A program made the position numbers and the translations under genes. Positions 40,017-49,106 of a DNA stretch of 64,000 nt are shown here, piece after piece. How positions within the stretch are numbered: position 1 is the first letter of the stretch; the number at the start of each line of letters is the position of its first letter. The notes below the pieces were generated by a model. That model searched no databases. It worked only from the letters and a program-made list of their open reading frames with translations, and was not told where the DNA came from. This stretch comes from Pontibacter mucosus (GTDB lineage Bacteria > Bacteroidota > Bacteroidia > Cytophagales > Hymenobacteraceae). The stretch covers positions 434,001 through 498,000 of the forward strand of contig NZ_QBKI01000001.1 in NCBI RefSeq assembly GCF_003054055.1, read 5' to 3'.

Positions 40017-40751
40017 GTGCAAAAAAATACCGACATACAGTTCAGGCACCTGGGGCTGATTGACTACAAAGAGGCCTGGGATTACCAGGACAAGCTCTTT
40101 ACCGCCACACTGGACATTAAGGTGAAGAACCGTGCCGCTGGCCCGGACGAGCAGACGCCTACGCCAAACTACCTTCTCTTCTGCCAGCACCCGCATGTGT
40201 ACACCCTGGGTAAGAGCGGCCACGAAGAGCACCTGCTGCTGAACCAGGAAGGGCTGCAGGCCAAAGGCGCCACCTATTACAAAATAAACCGTGGTGGCGA
40301 CATCACCTACCACGGGCCAGGGCAGATTGTGGGCTACCCCATCCTGGATCTGGAGAACTACTTTACCGACATTCACAAGTACCTTCGTTTTCTGGAGGAG
40401 GCAATTATACTTACCCTGGCAGACTACGGCGTGGTAGCCGGGCGCATAGCAGGCCTTACGGGCGTGTGGCTCGACCACGAAGCGCAGCGTAACCCGCGCA
40501 AGATCTGCGCTATGGGCGTAAAATGCAGCCGCTGGGTAACCATGCATGGCTTCGCCTTCAACATCAACACCGATCTGGATTACTTTAATAACATTGTGCC
40601 GTGCGGTATTTCTGATAAAGCCGTAACTTCGCTGGCCAAAGAGCTGGGGCACGAGGTGCCGCTGGCCGAGGTAGAGGAAAAACTGTTGAAACACCTGGCC
40701 GCCCTTTTCGGCGCCAACATTACAACCGCTGCGCATGAAGAAAGACATTGA
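40017..40751 (+). CDS. lipB: Octanoyltransferase LipB
   Basis: 244 aa from a GTG two bases after the upstream stop. The motif RGGDITYHGPGQIVGYPILDL is at about residues 95-115, the catalytic Lys162 in RKICAMGV and the acyl-acceptor Cys196 in IVPCGI. It moves octanoyl groups from acyl carrier protein to lipoyl domains. The 3' end overlaps the next gene by 17 bp, which points to translational coupling. Cytosolic enzyme of lipoate synthesis; no lipA is in the window. Confidence 0.95.
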   Translation: MQKNTDIQFRHLGLIDYKEAWDYQDKLFTATLDIKVKNRAAGPDEQTPTPNYLLFCQHPHVYTLGKSGHEEHLLLNQEGLQAKGATYYKINRGGDITYHGPGQIVGYPILDLENYFTDIHKYLRFLEEAIILTLADYGVVAGRIAGLTGVWLDHEAQRNPRKICAMGVKCSRWVTMHGFAFNINTDLDYFNNIVPCGISDKAVTSLAKELGHEVPLAEVEEKLLKHLAALFGANITTAAHEERH

Positions 40752-41142
40752 TTTTGGGACGGTAGAGGGGATTGCGGTGGCTGTTGCCAAAGCCACAGAA
40801 GCAGTTGCCGACCAACCGGCCTGGAATGTATACCTGCTCAATTACAACAACTTTCCGGTAGAGAACGTGCTGGTGGCCTCTAAGGGCTACGGCATTATGG
40901 ACGGGGAGGAAGTAAAAACCTCCGTGCTGCGCCACATGTTTGAGCGGGTGGAGGCAAAGAGCTTTGTACAGGTAGAGCCCATCGACCCGGCCATCTTCCA
41001 CATCAACAATGAGTACTGGGTAAGCTATTACATCGGCCGCCAGATTTACGACAAGCGCTTTGTGTTTGTGCCCGACTCTATTGTGGAGGAAAACCTGATT
41101 GAGATAGGCATGCTGCAGACGCAGGGTGTGCTGCACTCCTGA
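40735..41142 (+). CDS. Conserved hypothetical protein overlapping lipB
   Basis: 135 aa, ATG inside the last codons of lipB (17-bp overlap). No signal or membrane helix. Contains WNVYLLNYNNFPVENVLVASKG, EEVKTSVLRHMFERV and FHINNEYWVSYYIGRQIYDK. I do not recognise a named family. Codon use and length fit a real gene, and the tight overlap with lipB supports translation. A soluble cytosolic protein is all the sequence supports. Confidence 0.75.
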   Translation: MKKDIDFGTVEGIAVAVAKATEAVADQPAWNVYLLNYNNFPVENVLVASKGYGIMDGEEVKTSVLRHMFERVEAKSFVQVEPIDPAIFHINNEYWVSYYIGRQIYDKRFVFVPDSIVEENLIEIGMLQTQGVLHS

Positions 41143-41212
41143 TCCGGCCTTACCAAAGTATAAATAAAGTATATCCCGGCTGCCGCCGCTGCTCCCATTC
41201 ACCTTTTATACT

Positions 41213-42391
41213 GTGCACAGCTTGCTTCCAAAGTATAGCCTTATTTTCCGGATGCTCTTAGTCGTGTTGTGGCTGGGCGTGTGGCAGGCGCCTGTGCAGG
41301 GGCAGGTGTTGCCGCTGGAGCAGAAAAACACCATCACGGGCAATTGGCTGGTGCAGCCCGAGGGACAGGTGCAGCTGGTGCCCTACGTTTCGGGCCAGCA
41401 TGCAAAGTATAAGGCCCTGCACCAGTGGCTGTCCATTACCCAGGCGCAGCCCTTCCAAATAGCCTTTACCGCCCCTAAGGATCTGTGCCTGTTTCTGAAC
41501 AACCGGCTTGTCTTTAAGGCCGACTCCTCTGCCTACTATACCCTGGATTTGGCAGAGTTCAGCAAAGGGGCTGCGCCTGTGGAGGGCAAGTACCTGCTTA
41601 CGGTATGGCACCCCGGCCAGCAGCCAAACGTGAGCACCTTCCGGAATGTGCCGCTCGTAGCCGACGAGCAGCAGGACGAGGGACAGCGCCCTTTCTCGGT
41701 GCAGGTGCGCGAGTACGTGAACCAAAATACCTTTATTATATTCATGCTGCTGATCGGGCTGTTGTATGGCCTGCTGCGCGTCAGCTTTCCCGCCGACTTC
41801 AAAAACCGGTTCAGCCCCCACAACTTCCTGCGCCACGACACACAGGAGATGCTGTACTCGGGCAAACCGTTGGGCACGGCCTCCAACCTGCTGTTCATAC
41901 TTGCCTTCTCGCTTTCCATGGCGTTGCTTATTGCGGCCATACACACCAACGTGCAGCACGTGCGGCTGTTCAACCGCCTTTTCCCGGTGTCGGAGGCCGA
42001 TATCACTACCAAAGTCCTCTTTTATACTTTGCTTATTTTCGGGGTGGTGCTGCTGAAGTATGTTTACCTGAAGGTGATGTCGTTTGTATTTGGCCTGGAG
42101 GAGTTGGTAAAGCTGCAGTACCGTGAGTTTCTGCGCTCGCTGCTGTTTATGGGACTTTTCCTGCCCTTCATCATGCTGCTTTACCTTTCCCTGAACATGC
42201 TAATGCCGGAGGCGATATTGCTTATTTCAAACCTGTCGGTGGCTTTGTTGCTGGTCATCAGTATCTTGCGGGTGTTTTATGGCGTAAATAAGAAAGTCTC
42301 GGTGATAAATTTGCATTTATTTTCGTACCTTTGCGCCACGGAAGTGATTCCGCTGGCAATTATGCTGGAACTGATCGTTTTTAACTTTTAG
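41213..42391 (+). CDS. DUF4271 family membrane protein
   Basis: 392 aa from GTG 41213; ATG 41252 is an alternative start. N-terminal signal or membrane segment (about residues 14-28) followed by a soluble beta-rich region (about 35-165). Then at least five helices: 175-192, 225-248, 272-295, 308-340, 347-390. The YEYEFVNQNTFIIFMLLIGL-like segment and the C-terminal SVINLHLFSYLCATEVIPLA fit DUF4271. In Bacteroidota this gene commonly stands before hemD, as here (gap 51 bp). Function unknown. Confidence 0.8.
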   Translation: MHSLLPKYSLIFRMLLVVLWLGVWQAPVQGQVLPLEQKNTITGNWLVQPEGQVQLVPYVSGQHAKYKALHQWLSITQAQPFQIAFTAPKDLCLFLNNRLVFKADSSAYYTLDLAEFSKGAAPVEGKYLLTVWHPGQQPNVSTFRNVPLVADEQQDEGQRPFSVQVREYVNQNTFIIFMLLIGLLYGLLRVSFPADFKNRFSPHNFLRHDTQEMLYSGKPLGTASNLLFILAFSLSMALLIAAIHTNVQHVRLFNRLFPVSEADITTKVLFYTLLIFGVVLLKYVYLKVMSFVFGLEELVKLQYREFLRSLLFMGLFLPFIMLLYLSLNMLMPEAILLISNLSVALLLVISILRVFYGVNKKVSVINLHLFSYLCATEVIPLAIMLELIVFNF

Positions 42392-42442
42392 ACAGCAGCG
42401 GGCGGGCATTACAGCAGGCGAACTTAAAAGCATTATTTTAAT

Positions 42443-43246
42443 ATGGCTGAAAGCAAAGCAAAGGGCTCTGCGAACCCTGAAAGACACAAGATTCCTATCA
42501 AAAGTATCCTGGTTACCCAACCACAGCCTACTACCGACAACTCTCCGTACCTTTCTATTGCAGAGAAGTATGGCATTAAGGTAGACTTCAGGGCATTTAT
42601 TGAGGTGGAGCCTGTTTCCTACAAGGAGTTCCGTAAGGACAAAGTGGATATCCTGTCGCACACGGCCGTTATCTTTACAAGCCGCAACGCCGTGGACCAC
42701 TTTTTCCGCATTTGCCAGGAGAGTAAAATAGAGATGCCTGCCGACATGAAATATTTCTGCATCTCTGACCAAACGGCTTACTACCTGCAGAAATATATTA
42801 CCCTGCGCAAGCGTAAGTTGTTTGTGGGTGAGAAAACGGCCAAGGACCTGTTTGAGGTGATCAAGAAGCACAAGAACGAGAAGTACCTTTACCCTTGCTC
42901 CAACATCCGCAAAGACGATATCCCGGACTTCCTGAAGCAGAACAAGATCAAGCACACCGAGGCCATTATTTACAAGACTGTGGCCGCCGATCTGTCGGAT
43001 CTGGACGATGTGACCTACGACTGCCTGGCCTTCTTCAGCCCGTCAGGTATCACGTCGCTGTTTGCCAACTTCCCGGACTTTAAGCAGAATAACACCCGCA
43101 TTGCTGCCTTTGGCCCCACCACTGCCAAAGCGGTGCGCGACGCAGGCCTGGAGCTGGATATAGAGGCGCCGCACCCTAATGCGCCATCCATGACCGGAGC
43201 CATAGAGGTATACATACAGAACCAGATGCAGGAGGCAAAAAAATAA
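42443..43246 (+). CDS. hemD: Uroporphyrinogen-III synthase
   Basis: 267 aa, ATG start. Two-lobed HemD fold: first lobe with ILVTQPQPTTDNSPY at about 21-35 and FTSRNAVDHFFRI around 75-87, second lobe with AFFSPSGITSLFANF near 199-213 and AFGPTTAKAVRDAG around 226-239. It closes hydroxymethylbilane into uroporphyrinogen III for heme and siroheme. HemD is poorly conserved, so the call rests on the conserved serine and threonine patterns and the gene order with DUF4271. Ends at the long hairpin at 43283. Confidence 0.88.
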   Translation: MAESKAKGSANPERHKIPIKSILVTQPQPTTDNSPYLSIAEKYGIKVDFRAFIEVEPVSYKEFRKDKVDILSHTAVIFTSRNAVDHFFRICQESKIEMPADMKYFCISDQTAYYLQKYITLRKRKLFVGEKTAKDLFEVIKKHKNEKYLYPCSNIRKDDIPDFLKQNKIKHTEAIIYKTVAADLSDLDDVTYDCLAFFSPSGITSLFANFPDFKQNNTRIAAFGPTTAKAVRDAGLELDIEAPHPNAPSMTGAIEVYIQNQMQEAKK

Positions 43247-43282
43247 GCGATAACGCAACTTTTAAGCCTGGTTTGCATACGT

Positions 43283-43340
43283 ACTAAAACGCAAAAGCCA
43301 TTCCGATACAAAGGGACGGGCATTTGCGTTTTAGTGTTTA
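43283..43340 (+). terminator. Terminator of hemD
   Basis: ACTAAAACGCAAA (43283-43295) pairs perfectly with TTTGCGTTTTAGT (43323-43335), followed by GTTTA. Its 3' arm contains the -33 box of the porP promoter. Confidence 0.7.
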
Positions 43341-43353
43341 ATAGCTATATTTG
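43323..43353 (+). promoter_or_regulatory. Promoter of porP
   Basis: TTTG (43323-43326), 19 bp, TATATTTG (43346-43353): full match to the Bacteroidota consensus TTTG/TAnnTTTG. Transcription would start around 43360 and leave a leader of about 46 nt. Confidence 0.7.
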
Positions 43354-43405
43354 AATACGCTAGGTGCATTACTAGTTCCTTAACCTTGCCTTCTTGCCGC
43401 AGCCT

Positions 43406-44368
43406 ATGAAAAAGCTTCTACCTGTCTTGTTGCTGGTGCTTCTGGCAGTGCCATTGGCGCAGGCGCAGCAACAGCCGCAGTTTACCCATTACGGGTTTAA
43501 TGGCATGCAGATAAGCCCGGCTTACGCAGGTATAACCAAGCGGCCGGAGTTTATGTCCATCTACCGCTACCAGTGGCTCGGCTACGATGCCACCTTTGAT
43601 GACGGTGGTGCACCGCAAACGCTTTTTTTGTCGGCGCATGCGCCGGTGCGGCTGCTCCACGGCGGCGTGGGCCTGAACCTGATGCGCGATAAAGTGGCCA
43701 ACACCACCGTTCTCACCGCGGCACTCTCCTACTCCTTCCATATTAATATAGGTGAGACCGGTAAACTGGGCCTGGGCATACAGGGAAATGTGAACAACTA
43801 TAAAAAGGGCCGCTATCGCGCCATAGATGAGGGCGACCCCAACGTGCCCTTCAACAGCGAGGACACCAAGTATGACCTGGGCGCAGGCGTTTGGTATGAG
43901 TCGGAGACGTTTTATGCTGGCGGGGGCATCACCAACCTGCTAAAGTCAGAGTACGAGTTTGCCGACTCCACCAATACCGGCAGGGGCGTGCTACTCGGGG
44001 AGAACCACCTCTACCTGACAGCCGGCTTCCACATGCCGCTAACTGCCGACCTTACCCTCACCCCAACTGCCCTTTTGAAGCACGACACCGAGACTTTGTC
44101 ATTTGACGTGGGCGGCCGCTTGACCTACCAGGAAAAATATTGGGCCGGATTGAATTATCGTCATGAAGAAGCTGTTAGTGCCCTGGTGGGAGTTTCTTTG
44201 CTCCAGGACAATGCCCTGCGGGTGGGCTACGCGCTTGATTTAACTACTTTTAACAAGTCGGCCAAGGCTCCTACCTCGCACGAGGTAATGGTAAACTACC
44301 GCCTGCCAGAGCCAGTGGTAAGATTTAAGCCACCTGTAAGAACGCCCCGCTACTTTTTTACAAGGTAA
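43406..44368 (+). CDS. porP: PorP/SprF-family T9SS outer membrane protein
   Basis: 320 aa from the ATG at 43406; signal peptide ends near AQAQ at about residue 20. The family pattern is visible as FTHYGFNGMQISPAYAG and FMSIYRYQW, SAHAPVRLLHGGVGLNLMRDK and, near the end, EVMVNYRLPEPVVRFKPP. PorP/SprF proteins are outer-membrane beta-barrels that work with the T9SS: PorP is required for secretion in P. gingivalis and SprF for SprB secretion. It directly precedes gldK, the same order as porPKLMN. A hairpin at 44381 follows. Confidence 0.9.
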   Translation: MKKLLPVLLLVLLAVPLAQAQQQPQFTHYGFNGMQISPAYAGITKRPEFMSIYRYQWLGYDATFDDGGAPQTLFLSAHAPVRLLHGGVGLNLMRDKVANTTVLTAALSYSFHINIGETGKLGLGIQGNVNNYKKGRYRAIDEGDPNVPFNSEDTKYDLGAGVWYESETFYAGGGITNLLKSEYEFADSTNTGRGVLLGENHLYLTAGFHMPLTADLTLTPTALLKHDTETLSFDVGGRLTYQEKYWAGLNYRHEEAVSALVGVSLLQDNALRVGYALDLTTFNKSAKAPTSHEVMVNYRLPEPVVRFKPPVRTPRYFFTR

Positions 44369-44380
44369 CGTTTGGTAATT

Positions 44381-44402
44381 GTAACAGCATTGTTACTTTT
44401 AT
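44381..44402 (+). promoter_or_regulatory. Short inverted repeat between porP and gldK
   Basis: GTAACA-gcat-TGTTAC (44381-44396), 13 bp past the porP stop, then TTTTA. Weak intrinsic terminator or regulatory dyad; the arms are only 6 bp. Confidence 0.45.
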
Positions 44403-44528
44403 GGGCGCTTCTTCAAAAAGTGCATAAAAAAATAATTGTACATTCCAATAATAATCAACCCTTTAGACCGTTTAAAAAATTAAAAAAGGCGTTGCAGTGA
44501 ATTGTTTTTTATTTATTCCTATTTCTCA

Positions 44529-44536
44529 TATATTTG
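44529..44536 (+). promoter_or_regulatory. Putative -7 box of the gldK promoter
   Basis: TATATTTG, a full TAnnTTTG match in an AT-rich gap (44397-44594). A TTG at 44502-44504 is 24 bp upstream, a little far for -33. The gldK start codon lies 58 bp downstream. Confidence 0.45.
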
Positions 44537-44594
44537 CTACACTCGTAGAAGTGTGCTAAAATTTATTACAGAAAATTTACTTTTAACAGTCATC

Positions 44595-45611
44595 ATGAAT
44601 AAACTACTAAAGCTGTCTTCCTTCGTATTGGCGGTGGTGCTGCTTGCAAGTTGTGGTATGAGACGCGGGCCGCAAGGAGACCTTGTAGGCGCTGAAGACA
44701 GACCGGCATACAACCCTCAGGAAGTGCCCTACGGTATGGTTGCATGCCCGGGCGGTACCTTCCACATGGGGCAGGCTGACCAGGATATAGCAGCATCTAT
44801 GGCAAACTTAAACAAGCAGGTAACCATTGGTGGCTTCTATATGGACGAAACCGAGATTACCAACAACGAGTACCGTCAGTTCATCAACGTGATGATGGAG
44901 GATTCGCTCGATGTACTGGGTGAGGAATATGTGATGACGGCGCTTTACCCGGATACCACCGTATGGGTAAAAGACTACACGTACCACATGGGCGACCCGT
45001 TGATGGAGTACTACTTCTCTCACCCGGCGTTTGATGACTACCCGGTTGTGGGAGTGGATTGGTTTGCAGCCAAGTACTTCAGCGAGTGGCGCACCAAGCA
45101 CAAGAACCAGGCAAACGCCGAAAGCGGCCGCGCTCCAATGCCGCAGTTCCGCCTTCCTTCAGAGGCTGAGTGGGAGTATGCCGCCCGTGGTGGCCGTGAT
45201 ATGGCCGTTTACCCTTGGGGTGGACCCTACCTGCGCAATGCCAAAGGCTGTTTGCTGGCTAACTTCAAGCCAGGTCGTGGTGACTACTACAGCGATGGCT
45301 TTACCTACACTGCCCCTGTTGCCCAGTTCTTCCCGAACGACTTTGGCCTGTATGACATGGCCGGTAACGTAGCCGAGTGGTGCGAGGACGCCTATTCTGA
45401 TGCCACTGTTCCGGTTACCTGGGACTTGAACCCGGTGTATAATGATGACAATGAGCCACGTAAAGTGGTAAGAGGTGGTTCATGGAAAGACATCGCCTAC
45501 TTCCTGGAGACAGGCACACGCAACTTCGAGTTCCAGGATTCCGCCAGGTCCTACATTGGCTTCCGTAACGCCATGATCTACCTTGGACGTTCATCCGGCA
45601 GAGAGTTTTAA
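44595..45611 (+). CDS. gldK: T9SS outer membrane lipoprotein GldK (PorK)
   Basis: 338 aa from the ATG at 44595 (a longer frame from 44502 lacks a proper signal). Lipobox LLASC at about residues 16-20. The body is a formylglycine-generating-enzyme-like (FGE-sulfatase) domain: PYGMVACPGGTFHMGQ, MDETEITNNEYRQFI, FRLPSEAEWEYAARGG, FGLYDMAGNVAEW and VVRGGSWKD. GldK/PorK is a non-enzymatic lipoprotein that forms the periplasmic ring with GldN/PorN. First gene of gldKLMN. Confidence 0.94.
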   Translation: MNKLLKLSSFVLAVVLLASCGMRRGPQGDLVGAEDRPAYNPQEVPYGMVACPGGTFHMGQADQDIAASMANLNKQVTIGGFYMDETEITNNEYRQFINVMMEDSLDVLGEEYVMTALYPDTTVWVKDYTYHMGDPLMEYYFSHPAFDDYPVVGVDWFAAKYFSEWRTKHKNQANAESGRAPMPQFRLPSEAEWEYAARGGRDMAVYPWGGPYLRNAKGCLLANFKPGRGDYYSDGFTYTAPVAQFFPNDFGLYDMAGNVAEWCEDAYSDATVPVTWDLNPVYNDDNEPRKVVRGGSWKDIAYFLETGTRNFEFQDSARSYIGFRNAMIYLGRSSGREF

Positions 45612-45691
45612 GAAGCATTTAATAGTAATTAAATACCAATCCCCCATTTAATCCTTTAATCAATCGTTCACTACTTTAATTAGAAAACAAA

Positions 45692-46492
45692 ATGAGCAAA
45701 GCTAAAGGTCGCAGTTTCTTGTTCGACGTGTTGATGCCAAAAGTATATGGTATCGGTGCTGCTGTTGTGATTATTGGTGCGTTGTTCAAGATCCAGCACT
45801 GGCCAATGGCCGACTTAATGCTGATCCTTGGTCTGAGCACAGAGGCTATTATCTTCTTCCTGAGTGCGTTCCAGCCACAGCATGCGGAGCCGGATTGGGC
45901 CAGAGTATATCCACAACTTGCCGATGACTATAATGGCCAGGGTATCGTACCAGCTACTGCTGCTGTTGCCGGCCCGTCTGTAACAGGAAAATTAGACGAA
46001 ATGATGCGTAATGCTGACATTACGCCAGAATCAATCCACCAGCTTGGCCTGGGCCTTAACCGCCTGAGCGAAACAGCTGCTACGATGGCTGACATGAGCA
46101 ACGCTGCCGCCGCTACAGAGGAATACACTGTGCGCGTTAGAGCTGCTGCCGGCCAGTTGGATAAAATCAACGACGCCTACGCTACGACTGCGGACGCTAT
46201 CGCGCAGATGGCTGTTTCCGCTACGGATGCGAAAGAATACCACACTCAGATTCAGGGAATGACCCGCAACCTGGGAGCTCTTAATGCAGTGTACGAAATG
46301 GAGCTTCAGGATGCCAACAACCACCTGAAAGCCATGAACAAGTTCTATGGCAACCTGAGCATGGCCATGGAGAACCTCACTGATGCCAGCAAAGATACAG
46401 AACAGTTTAAGCAGGAAGTTTCACGCCTGACGCAGAACCTACACTCTCTGAACACAGTGTACGGCAACATGCTGTCTGCGATGAAAGGTTAA
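45692..46492 (+). CDS. gldL: T9SS motor subunit GldL (PorL)
   Basis: 266 aa. Two transmembrane helices at about residues 14-33 and 38-58 (VYGIGAAVVIIGALFK and LMLILGLSTEAIIFFLSA), with Lys and Glu inside or next to them as in the proton-driven GldL-GldM motor. The cytoplasmic helical tail has several coiled-coil stretches. GldL forms a pentamer around a GldM dimer and turns proton flow into rotation that powers T9SS export and gliding. 80 bp after gldK; codon use shifts to less GC-rich than the window's average. Confidence 0.95.
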   Translation: MSKAKGRSFLFDVLMPKVYGIGAAVVIIGALFKIQHWPMADLMLILGLSTEAIIFFLSAFQPQHAEPDWARVYPQLADDYNGQGIVPATAAVAGPSVTGKLDEMMRNADITPESIHQLGLGLNRLSETAATMADMSNAAAATEEYTVRVRAAAGQLDKINDAYATTADAIAQMAVSATDAKEYHTQIQGMTRNLGALNAVYEMELQDANNHLKAMNKFYGNLSMAMENLTDASKDTEQFKQEVSRLTQNLHSLNTVYGNMLSAMKG

Positions 46493-46544
46493 TCTTGTTT
46501 AGTAGTTCTATATCTTAAGAAAACAACAGTTAATATAGTATAAA

Positions 46545-48143
46545 ATGGCTGGAGGAAAAGAGACACCAAGGCAGAAGATGATCGGTATGATGTACCTCGT
46601 ACTGACTGCAATGCTTGCCTTGAACGTGAGCTCGGCTATCCTGTTAAAGTTCCAGTTCTTGGACGAGTCTTTACAGACGGTGAACAAGAAGACGGTAACG
46701 GATAACGCCGGGGTCGTATCGAATATAAAAGCTGCCATTGCGGAGAACAGAAATCCCTCTGCCAATGACCAGCGTGTGCTGAAAACAGCAGAAGAGGTAC
46801 GCAACAGAACATCAGAGATGGTTTCCTATATCCAGGGACTGCGCGACATGTTGATTAAAGAGACAGGCGGGCAGAATGAGGAAGGAACCGGATATGCCAA
46901 CCCAAGTGGAAATGATATCGTGGCAATGACCATGATCGGAGCCGCGAGCAAGAACAATGGCAAAGCTTACGAACTGGAGCAGAAGCTGAATGAGTATGCA
47001 AAGTTTCTGAGACAGCATCATGAACAAGTACCAGCTAAAATTGCCTTAAGTGGTTCAGAAGACCCTGTGGCTGCGAAGGACCCAGCTCAGAAACGTAAGG
47101 ATTTTGCCCAATTGAACTTTGAGGAGACACCAATGGTGGCTGCTCTGGCAGTACTTTCTCAGAAAGAGGCGGAAGTGCTGAAGTATGAGGCTGACGTGCT
47201 GCAGAAGCTTGCCCAGCAGGTAGGTGCCGATATTATCAAGTTCGAGAAGATTTTTGCCATGGCGCGCGCCGAGTCTAAGACGGTTGCTGCCGGTACAAAA
47301 TACGCTGCTGATATGTTCATCGCAGCATCTTCCGACAATATCACGCCAAGAATGTCTTACGGTGGCAAGCCTGTTAAAGTAGAGAACGGAATGGGGAGAG
47401 TAGAGTTTGTGGCTTCTGCCTCTAACTACGATGCCGACGGTAACTCTAAGCAAAAATGGACAGGTCAGGTGACTATCAACCAGAATGGCCGCGACACGAC
47501 CTTCACTGTAACAGAGGAGTATATTGTTGCCAAGCCAGTAATTCAGGTGCAGTCCGCTTCTGTTCAGGCCCTGTATTTCCAGTGTGCAAATGAGCTTAAC
47601 ATTCAGGTGCCTGCTTTGGGTGCTGTGTATGACCCAAGCTTCAGCGCGAGCGGAGGACAAGCAATTAAAGGTGCAAAGAAAGGCGAAGTAACCATTATCC
47701 CGAATGCTACGGAAGTAACAATCAACGTAAGCAGCGGTGGCAACTCTATCGGATCAGAGAAGTTTAAGGTTCGCCCGATTCCAAAGCCGGAGATTGTGGC
47801 TTTGGTAAACGGCAAGCCTATCGACGTGAAGCGCGGAATTCCAGCACAGTCTTTCAGAGCGGTTGAAATTCAGGCAGTAGCTGACGAAGGGTTTAAGCAA
47901 TTATTACCTAACGAGGCACGTTATAGAGTAACGAAGTGGAGAGCTTACCTGGTACGTGGCAACCAGCCAATTGATCAGGGCGAGTTTAACGGACCTACAG
48001 CTAACCTGACCAGCTTTGCCTCTAAAGCCAGCAAAGGCGACAGAGTGGTGATTGAAGTGCTTGATGTAAAGCGCCTCAACTACAAAGGCACGGCAGTAGA
48101 TGTTCAGGTAGGTACACCTAACTTCCAGGTTCCTTTAAATTAA
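46545..48143 (+). CDS. gldM: T9SS motor subunit GldM (PorM)
   Basis: 532 aa. Begins MAGGKETPRQKMIGMMYLVL with one transmembrane helix at about residues 15-35, followed by a periplasmic helical D1 domain (about 40-220) and three beta-rich domains to the end. PRQKMIGMMYLVLTAMLALN is the family's hallmark N-terminus. It forms the shaft that links the inner-membrane GldL ring to the GldK/GldN ring. 52 bp after gldL. No frameshift or missing segment was found. Confidence 0.95.
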   Translation: MAGGKETPRQKMIGMMYLVLTAMLALNVSSAILLKFQFLDESLQTVNKKTVTDNAGVVSNIKAAIAENRNPSANDQRVLKTAEEVRNRTSEMVSYIQGLRDMLIKETGGQNEEGTGYANPSGNDIVAMTMIGAASKNNGKAYELEQKLNEYAKFLRQHHEQVPAKIALSGSEDPVAAKDPAQKRKDFAQLNFEETPMVAALAVLSQKEAEVLKYEADVLQKLAQQVGADIIKFEKIFAMARAESKTVAAGTKYAADMFIAASSDNITPRMSYGGKPVKVENGMGRVEFVASASNYDADGNSKQKWTGQVTINQNGRDTTFTVTEEYIVAKPVIQVQSASVQALYFQCANELNIQVPALGAVYDPSFSASGGQAIKGAKKGEVTIIPNATEVTINVSSGGNSIGSEKFKVRPIPKPEIVALVNGKPIDVKRGIPAQSFRAVEIQAVADEGFKQLLPNEARYRVTKWRAYLVRGNQPIDQGEFNGPTANLTSFASKASKGDRVVIEVLDVKRLNYKGTAVDVQVGTPNFQVPLN

Positions 48144-48165
48144 CAAATAGAAGCTTACAAGGAGT

Positions 48166-49026
48166 ATGAAATTAGTTAAAGCAATAGGTGTAGCAGCCGG
48201 TTTAATGTTGTCTGTAGGAGCCATGGCCCAGCAGGTATCAAACACTACTGAAAGCAACCCATCAGCAAGGCCTATTCCTGAGTCTGATATCCTGTTCAAG
48301 AAAACAGTGTGGCGCAAAATCGACCTTCGCGAGAAGCAGAACAAGCCCCTGTTCTCTGAAAACAGAGAGATCACGAAGATCATCATAGAGGCCGTTAAAA
48401 GTGGAGAGCTCACCGCCTACAGAAGCGATTCTGTAAGCACACCTATCACGCGCGAAGAGTTCATGCAAAATCTGACTCCTAAGGAATCTGAAGGAGGCCT
48501 GAGTGAGGAAGAAATTGCAGCTGGCTTCGGTCAGGTAGAGGAAGAGGATGATGCCTGGGGTGCTGCCCTTGGCTCTAGCGGCGGAACTACTGAAGCTGCT
48601 CCTGTAAGCAACGAGTACTTTCCAAAGCAGCTATACCTGCTGGAATTGAAGGAGAACGTGGTGTTCGATAAGAAGCGCTCACGCATGTACCACGATATCC
48701 AGACAATCAGTATTAAAGTGCCTGCCACGCTGAACCCACTGGGCTTTGAGCAAAATGTGGCTAGCTTTAAGATGAGCGATCTGGTACGCGTGTTCCGTAA
48801 CAACCCGGAAACAGCAATCTGGTACAACGCGCAGAACGATGCACAGCACAAGAACCTGGCTGACGCTTTCGACCTGTGGCTGTTCAGCTCTTACATCACC
48901 AAAATCTCTAACCCTGGCGACCAGAACCTTGCATCCATCTACGGTGGCGGTAAGAACGGTCTGCTAGCTGCTCAGAATGCCTTGGAGGCACTGATTGAGT
49001 ATGAGTATAGCCTGTGGAGCTACTAA
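48166..49026 (+). CDS. gldN: T9SS periplasmic ring protein GldN (PorN)
   Basis: 286 aa. Signal peptide at about residues 1-23 (ending GAMAQ). The DUF4843-like body has RPIPESDILFKKTVWRKIDLR at about 38-58 and NEYFPKQLYLLELKENVVFD, ending SLWSY. It partners GldK in the ring beneath the outer membrane. Ends before the terminator at 49051. The whole run gldK-L-M-N keeps the standard order and has no intervening genes. Confidence 0.95.
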   Translation: MKLVKAIGVAAGLMLSVGAMAQQVSNTTESNPSARPIPESDILFKKTVWRKIDLREKQNKPLFSENREITKIIIEAVKSGELTAYRSDSVSTPITREEFMQNLTPKESEGGLSEEEIAAGFGQVEEEDDAWGAALGSSGGTTEAAPVSNEYFPKQLYLLELKENVVFDKKRSRMYHDIQTISIKVPATLNPLGFEQNVASFKMSDLVRVFRNNPETAIWYNAQNDAQHKNLADAFDLWLFSSYITKISNPGDQNLASIYGGGKNGLLAAQNALEALIEYEYSLWSY

Positions 49027-49050
49027 TATCCGCAGCAGCTTAGACATAAA

Positions 49051-49081
49051 AAGGAGACTCATTTGAGTCTCCTTTTCTTTT
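49051..49081 (+). terminator. Terminator of gldKLMN
   Basis: AAGGAGACTC (49051-49060) pairs perfectly with 49065-49074, loop ATTT, followed by TTCTTTTTG, 24 bp past the gldN stop. Confidence 0.9.
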
Positions 49082-49106
49082 TGTGCCTACACCTGTAGCA
49101 GATTAT

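Noticed and set aside
44595..45611. GldJ instead of GldK
   Set aside because: Both have an FGE-like domain, but this gene directly precedes gldL-gldM-gldN, which is the position of gldK.
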